Position numbers and translations under genes: made by a program
Notes under the pieces: model-generated
The model's input: only the letters and a program-made list of their open reading frames with translations
What the model was told of the DNA's origin: nothing
The model's database searches: none
Part shown: positions 6,486 through 14,692 of the stretch, one piece after another
Position numbering within the stretch: the first letter of the stretch is position 1
Layout of the letters: each line of letters starts with the position of its first letter
Origin: Parcubacteria group bacterium GW2011_GWA2_47_7
GTDB taxonomy: Bacteria; Patescibacteriota; Minisyncoccia; Phycocordibacterales; UBA6899
Reading direction: 5' to 3'
NCBI GenBank assembly: GCA_000999395.1
Contig: LCOM01000003.1
Location: forward strand, 1 to 23,402
DNA: 23,402 nt

Positions 6486-7124
6486 ATGGCGCTTCCCTCT
6501 CGAGCAAAGGCAGCTCAATACAGGAACGCGCTGCCGATCGGCGTCTTCCTGTTTCTTTTTCAATTGATCATCCTTTTTGGATTCGCGTTCAGTCGTGTAC
6601 TGAGTGCAGATACTGTTCATGCATTTCTCGATGTCCTCACCCTTGCGGGAACCACCTTCTTGTTTGGAAGGATGTGGCGCACCGAAGCGCAATTCAAACA
6701 TTACGAACGAGGATGGCTTCTCGTCGGCGTGTGGTCACTCGGTCTGGGTGGCGTCATCATTGGGTGCGAAGCAGCAGTTCATATGTACGGCTCAACGGGA
6801 GTAATTCCTCCTCCGGCTCTACCGCTCCTTCTTGCCGCACTCGTTGGTGCTATCGGAAATTGGCGTATGCACCACATCCTCGAAGCGGTTGACGATGCAG
6901 AACATGATCACTTGCACAAAAACAACCTCGACCACGTGTTTTGGGATATGATCCTCTCTGGAGCAGTCTTTGTATCCGGATGTTCAATGTGGATATTCCA
7001 AACAAGTGCTATCGATAGTATCATCGCACTCCTTGTCGGTTTTCTCATTCTTCCCTATCTTGCATTCAAGCGCTGGAAAGAGAACGGGAATGAGCACCAT
7101 ACATGCAATCACTCTCATCACTGA
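6486..7124 (+). CDS. Short cation diffusion facilitator (CDF)-like transporter
   Basis: This 212-residue membrane protein has six hydrophobic segments in the CDF order. The metal-site pairs of that family are present: H45 and D49 in the second helix (ADTVHAFLDV) and H150 and D154 in the fifth (LDHVFWDM). The RTEAQFKHYERGW block before helix 3 and the final helix DSIIALLVGFLIL also fit. CDF proteins export Zn, Co, Mn or Fe by proton antiport. The usual cytoplasmic C-terminal domain of about 90 residues is missing and is replaced by a short His-rich tail (EHHTCNHSHH). A Shine-Dalgarno AAGGAG lies six bases before ATG. The gene is divergent from the corrinoid adenosyltransferase, so cobalt handling is possible, but that is speculative. 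Confidence 0.75.
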   Translation: MALPSRAKAAQYRNALPIGVFLFLFQLIILFGFAFSRVLSADTVHAFLDVLTLAGTTFLFGRMWRTEAQFKHYERGWLLVGVWSLGLGGVIIGCEAAVHMYGSTGVIPPPALPLLLAALVGAIGNWRMHHILEAVDDAEHDHLHKNNLDHVFWDMILSGAVFVSGCSMWIFQTSAIDSIIALLVGFLILPYLAFKRWKENGNEHHTCNHSHH

Positions 7125-7145
7125 CCCACCCTTGTGGGTCTTTTT
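7123..7145 (+). terminator. Terminator of the CDF gene
   Basis: Stem GACCCA/TGGGTC (7123-7128, 7135-7140) followed by TTTTT. The stem begins inside the stop codon. Confidence 0.8.
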
Positions 7146-7152
7146 GTTATAT

Positions 7153-7181
7153 AAAAAAACACCGCACAAAATGTGCGGTGT
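7153..7181 (-). terminator. Terminator of the spoVR operon
   Basis: On the minus strand, a 9-bp perfect stem ACACCGCAC/GTGCGGTGT (7159-7167, 7173-7181) followed by seven T. It lies twelve bases past the spoVR stop and faces the CDF terminator. Confidence 0.85.
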
Positions 7182-7192
7182 AGAGCATGTGC

Positions 7193-8782
7193 TCACTCAC
7201 TGGCAGTGTGACTATGTTCCACATCATCATCCACCAGAACCCATGTAGACATATGCTCACCATCACGATTGATACTCGTGAGAGTAACCGGATACTCCCA
7301 GAGCTTACCAAGCATGACAAGCGCCTTTTTTGTCTCTTCAATATCAAGTGACTTATTCTTATGAGCAGTATGTCGAATTTTCATCATCCGATCACCACGA
7401 AGGTCAACATCCACAACCTCAAAATCGGGCAGATGCTCGTGAATGTCGTACATATTTGCAATCGTCCTGCGTACATCACGATAGCCGTCATCATCGTGGA
7501 CTGCACTAATCAATATCTCGTCGTCCTCCTCATCGTCATGAATCGCAAAAAGACGATAGTCCCTCATAACTTTTGGAGAAAGATATTGGCGAAGAAACGA
7601 CTCGTCCTTAAAATTCTCGACAGCCCACTTAATCGCCGGAAGCCAAGGTTTTCCCGCAATTTCGGGGAACCATTTTTTATCTTCTTCGGTCGGATTTTCA
7701 CACATCCGTTTGATGTCCATGAATATCGCAAAAAAGATTCCATAAGGATTGATACCCCTATAAATCGGAATCTCCTCCACAATCGGCTGGCCAGAAGGAT
7801 CATATCCGCGTAGCACACGAATTTTCGCGTCAAAATCCGGCTGACTTGTGACGCCGGTGTGATCGGCAAGGAATTCCATCCACGAACCTTCGGTGATGAG
7901 CCCCTTCTCGTGCAAGCGATTCATGATGAAGTAGTGCGTAAAGCAGGCAAAACCCTCATTCATCCCCTTGGTAAGCATTTGTGGATAGAAGTACTGCGAC
8001 TGTTTCCGCACAATGCGAATAATCTCGCGCTTCCAATCCGGCAAACTCGGAGCGTTCTTCTCAATGAAATAGAGCAGATTTCCTTCGGGGTCTACCGGGA
8101 AGGTGGGCAACTTCTTATCATCCAGATCATCTTTGCTCTCTGGAATGATACGCCAAATCACGTTCAAATTGCGCTGACGACTTTCTGCACGTTCGCGCAT
8201 CTGATTACGTTCCTCAACCGCGGAAAGTGCTTCGCTACGCGGAGAGTGGTCGATCCCGTAATACTTCCAAGTGTGGCATGCCGTGAGAAAATCCTCCACC
8301 TCTACAATTCCGTATTTTTTTTCACACTCTGCAACGAAATTGCGCGAAAACTCGAGATAGTCGATAATCGCATGCGCATGAGTCCACTGCTTGAACAAGT
8401 AATTGTTTTTGAAGAAGTGATTATGACCAAATCCGGCATGTGCGATCACCAATGCTTGCATTGTCGCCGTATTGTCTTCCATGCAAAACACAAGGCATGG
8501 ATCGGTATTAATCACAATCTCATACGCGAGAGAACTTCCTTTGCGATAGGATCGCTCATGTGAAAGAAACTCCCTACCAAAGGAATGGTGCCAATAATTA
8601 ACCGGCATCCCATTCATCGCATACGCATCGAGCATCTGCTCGCTCGTGATGATTCGAATCTCATTGGTATAACAATTGAGACCCAGCTCCCCCTCCGCAA
8701 TAATCTTCACCTCATCCGTAATGCGAAAAAGGAGGTCCATCGTCCAACTTGAGCCCGTAAAGAGCGGTTCTTTAGCTTTCAT
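7193..8782 (-). CDS. spoVR: SpoVR family protein (YcgB-like)
   Basis: This 529-residue protein matches SpoVR/YcgB over its whole length (E. coli YcgB is 510). Conserved blocks are present: NYWHHSFGREF near 62, YEIVINTDPCLVFCMEDN, the His-rich GFGHNHFFKNNYLF, and GMNEGFACFTHYFI, IYRGINPYGIFFAIF and HDDDGYRDVRR later. The family takes part in spore cortex formation in Bacillus, but it is widespread in non-spore-formers and its biochemistry is unsettled. The start ATG follows the yeaH stop directly, with AGGGGG inside the end of yeaH as ribosome site, so translation is probably coupled. It ends in a strong terminator. Confidence 0.95.
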   Translation of the reverse strand: MKAKEPLFTGSSWTMDLLFRITDEVKIIAEGELGLNCYTNEIRIITSEQMLDAYAMNGMPVNYWHHSFGREFLSHERSYRKGSSLAYEIVINTDPCLVFCMEDNTATMQALVIAHAGFGHNHFFKNNYLFKQWTHAHAIIDYLEFSRNFVAECEKKYGIVEVEDFLTACHTWKYYGIDHSPRSEALSAVEERNQMRERAESRQRNLNVIWRIIPESKDDLDDKKLPTFPVDPEGNLLYFIEKNAPSLPDWKREIIRIVRKQSQYFYPQMLTKGMNEGFACFTHYFIMNRLHEKGLITEGSWMEFLADHTGVTSQPDFDAKIRVLRGYDPSGQPIVEEIPIYRGINPYGIFFAIFMDIKRMCENPTEEDKKWFPEIAGKPWLPAIKWAVENFKDESFLRQYLSPKVMRDYRLFAIHDDEEDDEILISAVHDDDGYRDVRRTIANMYDIHEHLPDFEVVDVDLRGDRMMKIRHTAHKNKSLDIEETKKALVMLGKLWEYPVTLTSINRDGEHMSTWVLVDDDVEHSHTASE

Positions 8783-10081
8783 TTATTCCCCCTGTTTTTC
8801 AAAGAGTTTGCGGAATACCGGATAAATATCGCGTTGATCAGTGACCAATGCAACCGCGAGATTATCGTGTATCTGCGAGAGACTGTTCATTGTCGGCCAA
8901 AGTTCGCTCGCTCTCGTCGTCTGACGAACCTCAACATATGCATAGTACTGTGATATTGGGAGGATCGACTCGGTCATGCACTCTTCCACAACCGGAAGGT
9001 CATCTCTCCAATCATCACCATCAGAAGCTTGGCAACCGTAAATATTCCACTCACTCAATGGGAAACGTTTACCAACAATCTCTTTCATGAGTTCGAGTAC
9101 CGAAGACACTCTTGTGCCGCCAGTATCCCTGTCAGTGAAAAATTCTTCTTCTGTCACCTCTCTTGCTTCTGTCGTGTGACGAAGGAAGACCACCGCAACA
9201 CGTTCGTAGTTCCGGCGCAGGAAAAGATAGAGCAAAAGGAAAAACCGCTTCGCCATCTCCTTGTGCCATTCCTCCATAGACCCAGAGACGTCCATCATGC
9301 AAAACATGACCGCTTGGGCAATGGGCACCGGAACCATCTCGTGGCGATTGAAACGCAGGTCGTGCTTTTCGAGAAACGGAATGCTCGCAAGCTTACGCTC
9401 AACTTCCTTGACCTCACCTTTAAGGATGTCAATCCGCTTAGCAATGGCGTCTGGGTCAGCAACTGCTCCAGAAGCGAGTTCTTTCTCAAGTTGCTTAATC
9501 TCATCTTCGAGATCCTGCTTACGCTTCATGTGGGGCAGTCGAAATGCTGTCCGACGAGGAAGTGACCGCGCCATCGTTTTTACGATGTTCATCTTGTTCG
9601 GTGGACCATCGTTCGTGAGTCCAGCATGCTTCAATTCAAACTCTTCGACCCCTGCAAGAAATTTCTTGACCATGTCCGGGATCTCAAGACCGTCAAAAAC
9701 GGCATCTTGCCATTCTTCGGTTGATAGTTCAAAGTAGAAATCATCATCTCCTTCACCATGGTCGGAGGCGTCTCTTCCACCCTCACCTCCGCCACCATCG
9801 GGTCGCGGGAGCCGATCTCCGGCACCATACTTCTTGTTGCCAGGATAGACTCGATCAGACACTCCCCCGGAATGCCCGATATGAGGCTCCTCGGTGCCGC
9901 GCAATTTAACTCGCAAACGTTTCTTTTCGTCGGAACCAAGATCCTTAATTCCGTCTTGCGCAATCTTCTCTCTAATCGCCTTCTTTCTGTCGTCTTTTTG
10001 ACGTTCAATGTAACGTTGAGAATTCTGCAAGCTCTTGCCTTTAGTATTCTTGCGCGAATCGACAATTCGATAATCAGACAT
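8783..10081 (-). CDS. yeaH: YeaH/YhbH family protein (DUF444, VWA-like)
   Basis: This 432-residue protein aligns end to end with E. coli YeaH (427). It has the basic N-terminus with SQRYIERQKDDRK, the Gly-rich stretch PRPDGGGGEGGRD, and a C-terminal von Willebrand A-like domain with the metal site MDVSGSM (about 263-269, DxSxS). The later blocks GGTRVSSVLELM and YGCQASDGDDW are typical. The partner is the PrkA kinase encoded upstream. The ATG at 10081 has GAGG five bases upstream and gives the normal family start; an ATG at 10120 is a weaker alternative. Confidence 0.95.
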   Translation of the reverse strand: MSDYRIVDSRKNTKGKSLQNSQRYIERQKDDRKKAIREKIAQDGIKDLGSDEKKRLRVKLRGTEEPHIGHSGGVSDRVYPGNKKYGAGDRLPRPDGGGGEGGRDASDHGEGDDDFYFELSTEEWQDAVFDGLEIPDMVKKFLAGVEEFELKHAGLTNDGPPNKMNIVKTMARSLPRRTAFRLPHMKRKQDLEDEIKQLEKELASGAVADPDAIAKRIDILKGEVKEVERKLASIPFLEKHDLRFNRHEMVPVPIAQAVMFCMMDVSGSMEEWHKEMAKRFFLLLYLFLRRNYERVAVVFLRHTTEAREVTEEEFFTDRDTGGTRVSSVLELMKEIVGKRFPLSEWNIYGCQASDGDDWRDDLPVVEECMTESILPISQYYAYVEVRQTTRASELWPTMNSLSQIHDNLAVALVTDQRDIYPVFRKLFEKQGE

Positions 10082-10193
10082 ATCTACCTCACTTTTTTCA
10101 ATGAACTCACCTAATTTCATACTACCTTTACCAGAAAACATGTAAAGTCTTGCGCATTTTTGCGACAATGTCGTCCTAGTGCTTTCTGCGCAC

Positions 10194-10219
10194 AAAAAAG
10201 GCGCCGCTTGTGCGACGCC
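10194..10219 (-). terminator. Terminator-like hairpin between prkA and yeaH
   Basis: On the minus strand, GGCGTCGC pairs with GCGGCGCC (8 bp, one G-T pair, loop ACAA), followed by six T. It begins seven bases past the prkA stop codon and should reduce readthrough into yeaH-spoVR. Confidence 0.75.
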
Positions 10220-10226
10220 CAACTTC

Positions 10227-12233
10227 CTATTTATTCTTCTCTTGTTCAAACCACTCCACCATACGGCGAACTTGCTTTCTGGTGTAGCCGCGACCCATCA
10301 TGCGTTCAACAAAACCCTGATGTTCTGCTTCGAGCTTCTGATCGGTCTTCACAGAGAAAGTAATAACGGGCAACATGTCATCAATGTTTTTGAACATCTT
10401 TGACTCGATAACCTCCCGCATCTTCCCATACTCGCGCCAATCCGGGAACTTTCCATGCTCGGCTTTATGCTTGATTGCATACCGCGAAACCTCATTGCGA
10501 AAATCTTTCGGATTGGAGATGCCAGCAGGCTTCTCAATCTCCTCAAGTTTCGCATTAATGGCCGTACGATTCCAGATGTGCCCGGTATCAGGATCCTTGT
10601 AATCCTGAGTGTCGATCCAGTGGTTGGCAAGCGTGATATAACGATCAAACGTCGCCTGTCCCAATGCATCACCAGCCTCCAGATACGAGTCACGAATTGC
10701 ATGTTCAATCGTCTTCTTCAATTGTGCATACAGAATGCCAACAAAAGTGACAAGGTAGGTCTTCTCAATGCCCTCGCCGAGATTTCGCTGCTTGATTTCA
10801 TGCGACAACACATTCAAAAGATGAACGGGATCAGCTGCGATCTCAGTTGGATCGAAGTTGTAAGTTTTGGCGAGAATCTCATACGCAAGACGCGTTGAAT
10901 CACCCGTCATACCCTCGTTCACTCCAGCCGCATTGCGATACTCAATGAGTTGCTTCGCCTTGAGGTTTGTGTGACTCAGATCTTCACCGTTGTACACACG
11001 CACCTTTGCTTCGTAGCTACTGTCGCCTTCTGGTTTGGCAATGCGAGTCAAGACCGAAAACGTCGCCAACGCCTCTTTGGTGCCGGGAGCACACGGTGCA
11101 CCCCTGAGCGCACTGTTATTGATAAGCTTGTCGTAAATCTGAACTTCTTCGGTGACCGAAAGCACATAGGGCACCTTAACCTTTACGATTCGATCAATAA
11201 AGGCTTCGTTCTCTTTCTTTGCTCTGAACTTATCCCACTCCGACTCATTCGAGTGCGCCAAGATAATCCCTTGATACGGAATCGCGCCAATCGACTCGGT
11301 GCCGCTGAAATAATTTTCCATGGTCGCAGGAAGAAGTGGATTTAGCGTCTTGATGGGCGCCTTAAACATTTCCACAAACTCCATGAGACGCTGCCCTCTG
11401 CACAATGAACCCGAGAACGAATACGCATCAGGGTCATCTTGCGAGTGATTGCTCAATTGGTGAATGTCTGTCTTACCAACCAACACCGACGTGTCTTGGT
11501 TTGTGTCATCACCCGGAGTTGCAACAGCAATACCAGTCTGATCAACAATCGACGGAAAAAATTTCACCACGCGAAATGCATCGAGCACCTTTCCCGGGCC
11601 GTATTCAGCTTCTGCCTGTTCGACTCGTCTCCGAGCCCATGGGGACATCAAGCGAGGAAACGCCCGTGCCGGAATATCAAAACGCTCCATGACTGAATCC
11701 TTCAACCTTGGAACCGAAGCGAAGAGTCCGAGCACCGATTCAAAAACGGGCGAAACTTCAGCCTTGTCGTTCTTGCCTTCTCCCCCACCCACATACGCAA
11801 GTGAATACATCGGAACAATTTGAGCGAGTTCCTTGATTCTCTCTGCAAGCGTTGACTTACCACCACCGACTGGACCCAAAAGATACAGCCACTTGTGTGC
11901 TTCGTCGAGACCTTGAGCGCCCCGCAAAAAGTATGAATAAATCTGATAAATTACGTCATACATGCCGAAGAACTGGCCTTCGAAAGGCTTAAAGGTCAGG
12001 AGTACGCGATTCTCGTAGATACGCGACAAACGCGTGTCATTCGATGTATCGAACATCTCTGGAGGACCAAATGCCTCAACCATTGCCGCATGGGAACTTT
12101 GATAGACCTTGGAGTTCGTTGATGCTTCTTCAAAGTACTCGTCAATTGTCATCGGTTTCTGAATCTGACGATCCGACAAAAACGATCCAAAATCATCTCG
12201 CAGCGAACCTGCTTTGCTTTTTTCCATTACCAT
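10227..12233 (-). CDS. prkA: PrkA/YeaG family serine protein kinase
   Basis: This 668-residue protein has the PrkA layout: an N-terminal AAA-type ATPase domain with P-loop GPVGGGKS (120-127) after the block RIYENRVLLTFKPF and LRGAQGLDEAHKWLYLLG, then the C-terminal PrkA domain. E. coli YeaG is 644 residues. YeaG works with YeaH in stress adaptation, and PrkA in Bacillus affects sporulation. The start ATG at 12233 has AAGGAG seven bases upstream. This is the first gene of prkA-yeaH-spoVR; a terminator-like hairpin after it suggests that kinase and partners are made in different amounts. Confidence 0.96.
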   Translation of the reverse strand: MVMEKSKAGSLRDDFGSFLSDRQIQKPMTIDEYFEEASTNSKVYQSSHAAMVEAFGPPEMFDTSNDTRLSRIYENRVLLTFKPFEGQFFGMYDVIYQIYSYFLRGAQGLDEAHKWLYLLGPVGGGKSTLAERIKELAQIVPMYSLAYVGGGEGKNDKAEVSPVFESVLGLFASVPRLKDSVMERFDIPARAFPRLMSPWARRRVEQAEAEYGPGKVLDAFRVVKFFPSIVDQTGIAVATPGDDTNQDTSVLVGKTDIHQLSNHSQDDPDAYSFSGSLCRGQRLMEFVEMFKAPIKTLNPLLPATMENYFSGTESIGAIPYQGIILAHSNESEWDKFRAKKENEAFIDRIVKVKVPYVLSVTEEVQIYDKLINNSALRGAPCAPGTKEALATFSVLTRIAKPEGDSSYEAKVRVYNGEDLSHTNLKAKQLIEYRNAAGVNEGMTGDSTRLAYEILAKTYNFDPTEIAADPVHLLNVLSHEIKQRNLGEGIEKTYLVTFVGILYAQLKKTIEHAIRDSYLEAGDALGQATFDRYITLANHWIDTQDYKDPDTGHIWNRTAINAKLEEIEKPAGISNPKDFRNEVSRYAIKHKAEHGKFPDWREYGKMREVIESKMFKNIDDMLPVITFSVKTDQKLEAEHQGFVERMMGRGYTRKQVRRMVEWFEQEKNK

Positions 12234-12241
12234 GAGATATC

Positions 12242-12572
12242 TCCTTTGTGTTCATGTTGACGCCAAAAGACGCAGTGGTCACTGCTCGTGCCCTCAGACG
12301 CTTTAATGCTATTTAATTAACAAACAACTATGTTTTATATCCTTTTTCAGACTATCACTCGACTACTCATCGTAAAGATTGATACTTCGTCAAATCTGTG
12401 GTGCAACAGGTGAGGGAGGACATTTGTAGGACTCAAACATCTTTACTCGTAAACATCTTGGATTTCTTCTTCTCTCTCTGTTAGACTATTTGCACTGAAT
12501 GTCGTGGAAAATTGCTCACCGACAATTAATGGTGTATTTTTCAGAACTTTCAACAACATCTGGTTATACATA
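12242..12572. other. Intergenic region before prkA and tRNA-Leu
   Basis: No coding gene is supported here. It should hold the prkA promoter (minus) and the tRNA-Leu promoter (plus), but I see no clear pair of boxes for either. A 14-bp palindrome GCAGTG-GT-CACTGC (12272-12285), about 40 bases before prkA, may be a regulatory site. Confidence 0.4.
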
Positions 12573-12654
12573 GGGCACGTGGCGGAATTGGTATACGCGT
12601 ACGTCTCAGAAGCGTATGGGGAAACCCATGGGAGTTCAAGTCTCCCCGTGCCCA
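12573..12654 (+). tRNA. tRNA-Leu (CAG)
   Basis: Acceptor GGGCACG/CGTGCCC, anticodon stem TACGT/GCGTA with loop CTCAGAA (anticodon CAG), long variable arm TGGG-GAAA-CCCA typical of Leu, and T-arm GGGAG-TTCAAGT-CTCCC. CCA is not encoded; discriminator A is present. Confidence 0.95.
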
Positions 12655-13102
12655 CAAATAGCAAAATAAATCACATAGAAGCAGTTCTGTTTACATGTTT
12701 CTATTAAATCACAACATGCGATTGCAAATTTGCCAATACCATCAACCTTGTTGACTGTTTAAATGATGTCTCTTCCTTGTTTATTAGAACGTGAATCTTT
12801 CAGATGTTTAGGGTCAATAGATCAAATCCACTCACTCTAGTAAAACAATCAAATTTCTACTTATAGAGTACTTTCTCTGAGCATTCAAAAACCGCTTTCG
12901 CGGTTTTTCTCGAGTGCAGAGGATGGAACTCGGTCACAAGTCACCAAATCATTTTTTACTATCCGATAAAGCTTAAATGCTTTCGACCCCGACGCGGCAA
13001 CATCCTTCTGGTGCCTCAGGTCGGCTTCACATTTCCGTCTTTCAAATCTTGTCTTTAGGGCAAAATGAAACCACGCAAATGCGGAGCATCGGCGTGGTCA
13101 TT
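12655..13102. other. Gene-free region between two tRNA-Leu genes
   Basis: About 450 bases without a supported gene. It is AT-rich up to 12880 and contains one bidirectional terminator (12887-12908). The part from 12910 to 13100 has small hairpins such as AAAGC-TTAAAT-GCTTT but no recognised RNA. An unannotated small RNA ending at the terminator is possible. Confidence 0.4.
12887..12908. terminator. Bidirectional terminator
   Basis: AAAAACCGC-TTTC-GCGGTTTTT: a 9-bp stem with a T-run on both strands. It could end the minus-strand tRNA-Leu transcript and a plus-strand transcript from the other tRNA-Leu. Confidence 0.75.
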
Positions 13103-13189
13103 TGGTGCCCAGGACAGGACTTGAACCTGCATGCCCTTGCGGGCGCTACCACCTCAAGGTAGTACGTCTACCAATTTCGCCACCTGGGC
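13103..13189 (-). tRNA. tRNA-Leu (GAG), CCA encoded
   Basis: Acceptor GCCCAGG/CCTGGGC, anticodon stem CTACC/GGTAG with loop TTGAGGT (anticodon GAG), long variable arm GCCCGCAAGGGC, T-arm GCAGG-TTCAAGT-CCTGT. Discriminator A and an encoded CCA (13103-13105) follow, unlike the other tRNAs here. Confidence 0.95.
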
Positions 13190-13239
13190 AAGCGATTCAG
13201 CTACTATACTTAAACTATTCAATATTTTCAAGTGCGAAC

Positions 13240-13259
13240 AAAAAACGGGTTTCCCCGTT
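13240..13259 (-). terminator. Terminator of rplS
   Basis: On the minus strand, AACGGG-GAAA-CCCGTT followed by a T-run. It starts nine bases past the rplS stop. Confidence 0.8.
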
Positions 13260-13267
13260 TATCGTTT

Positions 13268-13720
13268 TTACTCAGCGACCACTACCTCTGGCTCCGCTTC
13301 TACGGAAACATGAGTTGCCTCAAAATCCTTCGTTGATCCGCCCCCCATGCGTGTCTGCTTCAGTTTGCGACGGACATCACGAACAGCTTTCTCGCGTACA
13401 TAGTAGAGTTTCGACCTGCGTACGGTCGATTGCTTCACCAATTCAATCCTATCTATCATCGGGGAATAGAGCGGGAAAATACGTTCAACGCCGACATTGC
13501 TCGCAACCTTACGGATGGTGAATGTAGCACCTGTCTCCTTGCCGTGCTTTCGCGCAAGCACCATTCCCTCAAACGCCTGCAAGCGATACTTTTTCTTCTC
13601 GGCATCTTCGAGTACTTTAACAAAAACGCGTACGGTGTCGCCGGTACGAAAATCGAGCTTGCGGCGCGACTCCATGTCGACGGGTGAAAGAGTAAACTTT
13701 GTGTGTAATGTTGAATTCAT
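13268..13720 (-). CDS. rplS: 50S ribosomal protein L19
   Basis: L19 sits at the 30S-50S interface. The 150-residue protein has the family blocks FRTGDTVRVFVKV, RLQAFEGMVLARKHG, TFTIRKVASNVGVERIFPLYSP and the basic end RRSKLYYVREK. It is longer than the usual 115-120 residues because of an acidic C-terminal tail (EAEPEVVVAE) and a slightly extended N-terminus. The ATG has no Shine-Dalgarno site and lies nine bases after a TAGATT box. It forms a single-gene unit with its own terminator. The RAYT element palindrome lies directly upstream and touches the -35 box. Confidence 0.96.
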   Translation of the reverse strand: MNSTLHTKFTLSPVDMESRRKLDFRTGDTVRVFVKVLEDAEKKKYRLQAFEGMVLARKHGKETGATFTIRKVASNVGVERIFPLYSPMIDRIELVKQSTVRRSKLYYVREKAVRDVRRKLKQTRMGGGSTKDFEATHVSVEAEPEVVVAE

Positions 13721-13729
13721 AGTGCAAAC

Positions 13730-13758
13730 AATCTAGCACACCCCCTTTTCGAACGCAA
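13730..13758 (-). promoter_or_regulatory. rplS promoter
   Basis: On the minus strand, TTGCGT (13753-13758), a 17-bp spacer and TAGATT (13730-13735). The predicted start site is about two bases before the ATG. The -35 box overlaps the first four bases of the palindrome at 13755-13789. Confidence 0.65.
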
Positions 13759-13789
13759 ATATGTCAAGACTAAGTCTTGACATATTTGC
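13755..13789. repeat. Left-end palindrome of the RAYT element
   Basis: Perfect palindrome with 17-base arms, GCAAATATGTCAAGACT and its complement, around a single A at 13772. Confidence 0.9.
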
Positions 13790-13811
13790 ACGACAGACTT
13801 ATATTTTATTC

Positions 13812-14495
13812 ATGTCTAGACTTATGACCTTTGCGCCGGGCGAATACTACCACCTCTACAACCGAGGCACCGACAAACGGAAAATCTTTCTTGACAAGGC
13901 GGACCATGAGCGTTTTATCTCGTTGCTTTATCTTTGCAATAGCGGTATTCCACTACATCGCAGCGACCATCTTGGTATGCCTCTTCAAAAACTACTTGCT
14001 CTTCCACGTGAAACCACTCTTGTTGACATAGGTGCGTATTGCCTGATGCCGAACCATTTTCATATTCTCGCCCATGAACAGTCTGAAGGTGGCATAAGCT
14101 TATTCATGCATAAATTATCTATCGCATACGTGATGTATTTCAATAAGCGACACGAGCGACGAGGTCGATTATTCGAGGGCACGTTTCGCGCTGAACATGC
14201 AACGCAAGACAAGTATCTCAAATATCTATATGCCTATATTCATCTCAACCCTATTGGCATCATTGAAAGAGACTGGAAAACGCATCACATCGCAAATAAA
14301 AAAATGGCGGAAGATTTTCTGGGGACCTACAAATACTCAAGTTATCTCGATTACGAAAATGCTGAACACGAACGTCCTGAGGGGATCATCATCAACAAAC
14401 TTGCCTTTCCTCAATATTTCGAAAAGCAGGCGGATTTTAAAGACTACATAAAAGATTGGATGGACAATGAGGATGACGCCGAGCACTCCTCGTAA
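13812..14495 (+). CDS. REP-associated tyrosine transposase (RAYT, Y1/HUH family)
   Basis: This 227-residue protein carries the HUH motif PNHFHILAHE (H82, H84) and a probable catalytic tyrosine, Y142, in YAYIHLNPIG. The RGRLFEGTFRAEHA block is typical of Y1 enzymes. An ATG at 13761 lies inside the palindrome, and translation from it would pass through the hairpin. I prefer ATG 13812, which begins MSRLMTFAPGEYYHLYNRG, the usual RAYT start. It differs strongly from the other RAYT at 2281-2907, including an insert of about 20 residues before the HUH site, so the two are separate lineages. The frame is intact. Confidence 0.92.
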   Translation: MSRLMTFAPGEYYHLYNRGTDKRKIFLDKADHERFISLLYLCNSGIPLHRSDHLGMPLQKLLALPRETTLVDIGAYCLMPNHFHILAHEQSEGGISLFMHKLSIAYVMYFNKRHERRGRLFEGTFRAEHATQDKYLKYLYAYIHLNPIGIIERDWKTHHIANKKMAEDFLGTYKYSSYLDYENAEHERPEGIIINKLAFPQYFEKQADFKDYIKDWMDNEDDAEHSS

Positions 14496-14496
14496 G

Positions 14497-14529
14497 CAAA
14501 CATGTCAAGACTAAGTCTTGACATGTTTG
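14497..14529. repeat. Right-end palindrome of the RAYT element
   Basis: Perfect palindrome with 16-base arms, CAAACATGTCAAGACT and its complement, around a single A at 14513. It is the same as the left palindrome except for one base pair changed on both arms (T-A to C-G). Confidence 0.9.
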
Positions 14530-14692
14530 AGGTGAGGGGTGTGTGTTTTTAGATATTGCTACAAAAAACAAGACGCGCGATGATGTATGGAGATCTCACT
14601 CGTAGGTACTTTCATGACGGAAGCAACACACCAGAAATAATGTGCTGCTTGTGTGTATGACCACGAGATAAGTGGCTAGGAAAGAAGCTTTT

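Larger units (their letters stand above)
13755..14529 (+). mobile_element. RAYT element with a long palindrome at each end
   Basis: One Y1-transposase gene lies between two near-identical palindromes. The unit resembles a RAYT with paired REP-like hairpins, or a minimal IS200/IS605-type element, and sits between rplS and rluA. The hairpins are the likely cleavage and binding sites of the enzyme. Confidence 0.75.

Noticed and set aside
7859..8563. Long plus-strand open frame opposite spoVR
   Set aside because: It is antisense to a full-length conserved gene, has no ribosome site or recognisable domain, and arises from codon bias of spoVR.
13761..13811. Extended N-terminus of the second RAYT starting inside the palindrome
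   Set aside because: The first residues would be palindrome sequence, and the family start matches the ATG at 13812.
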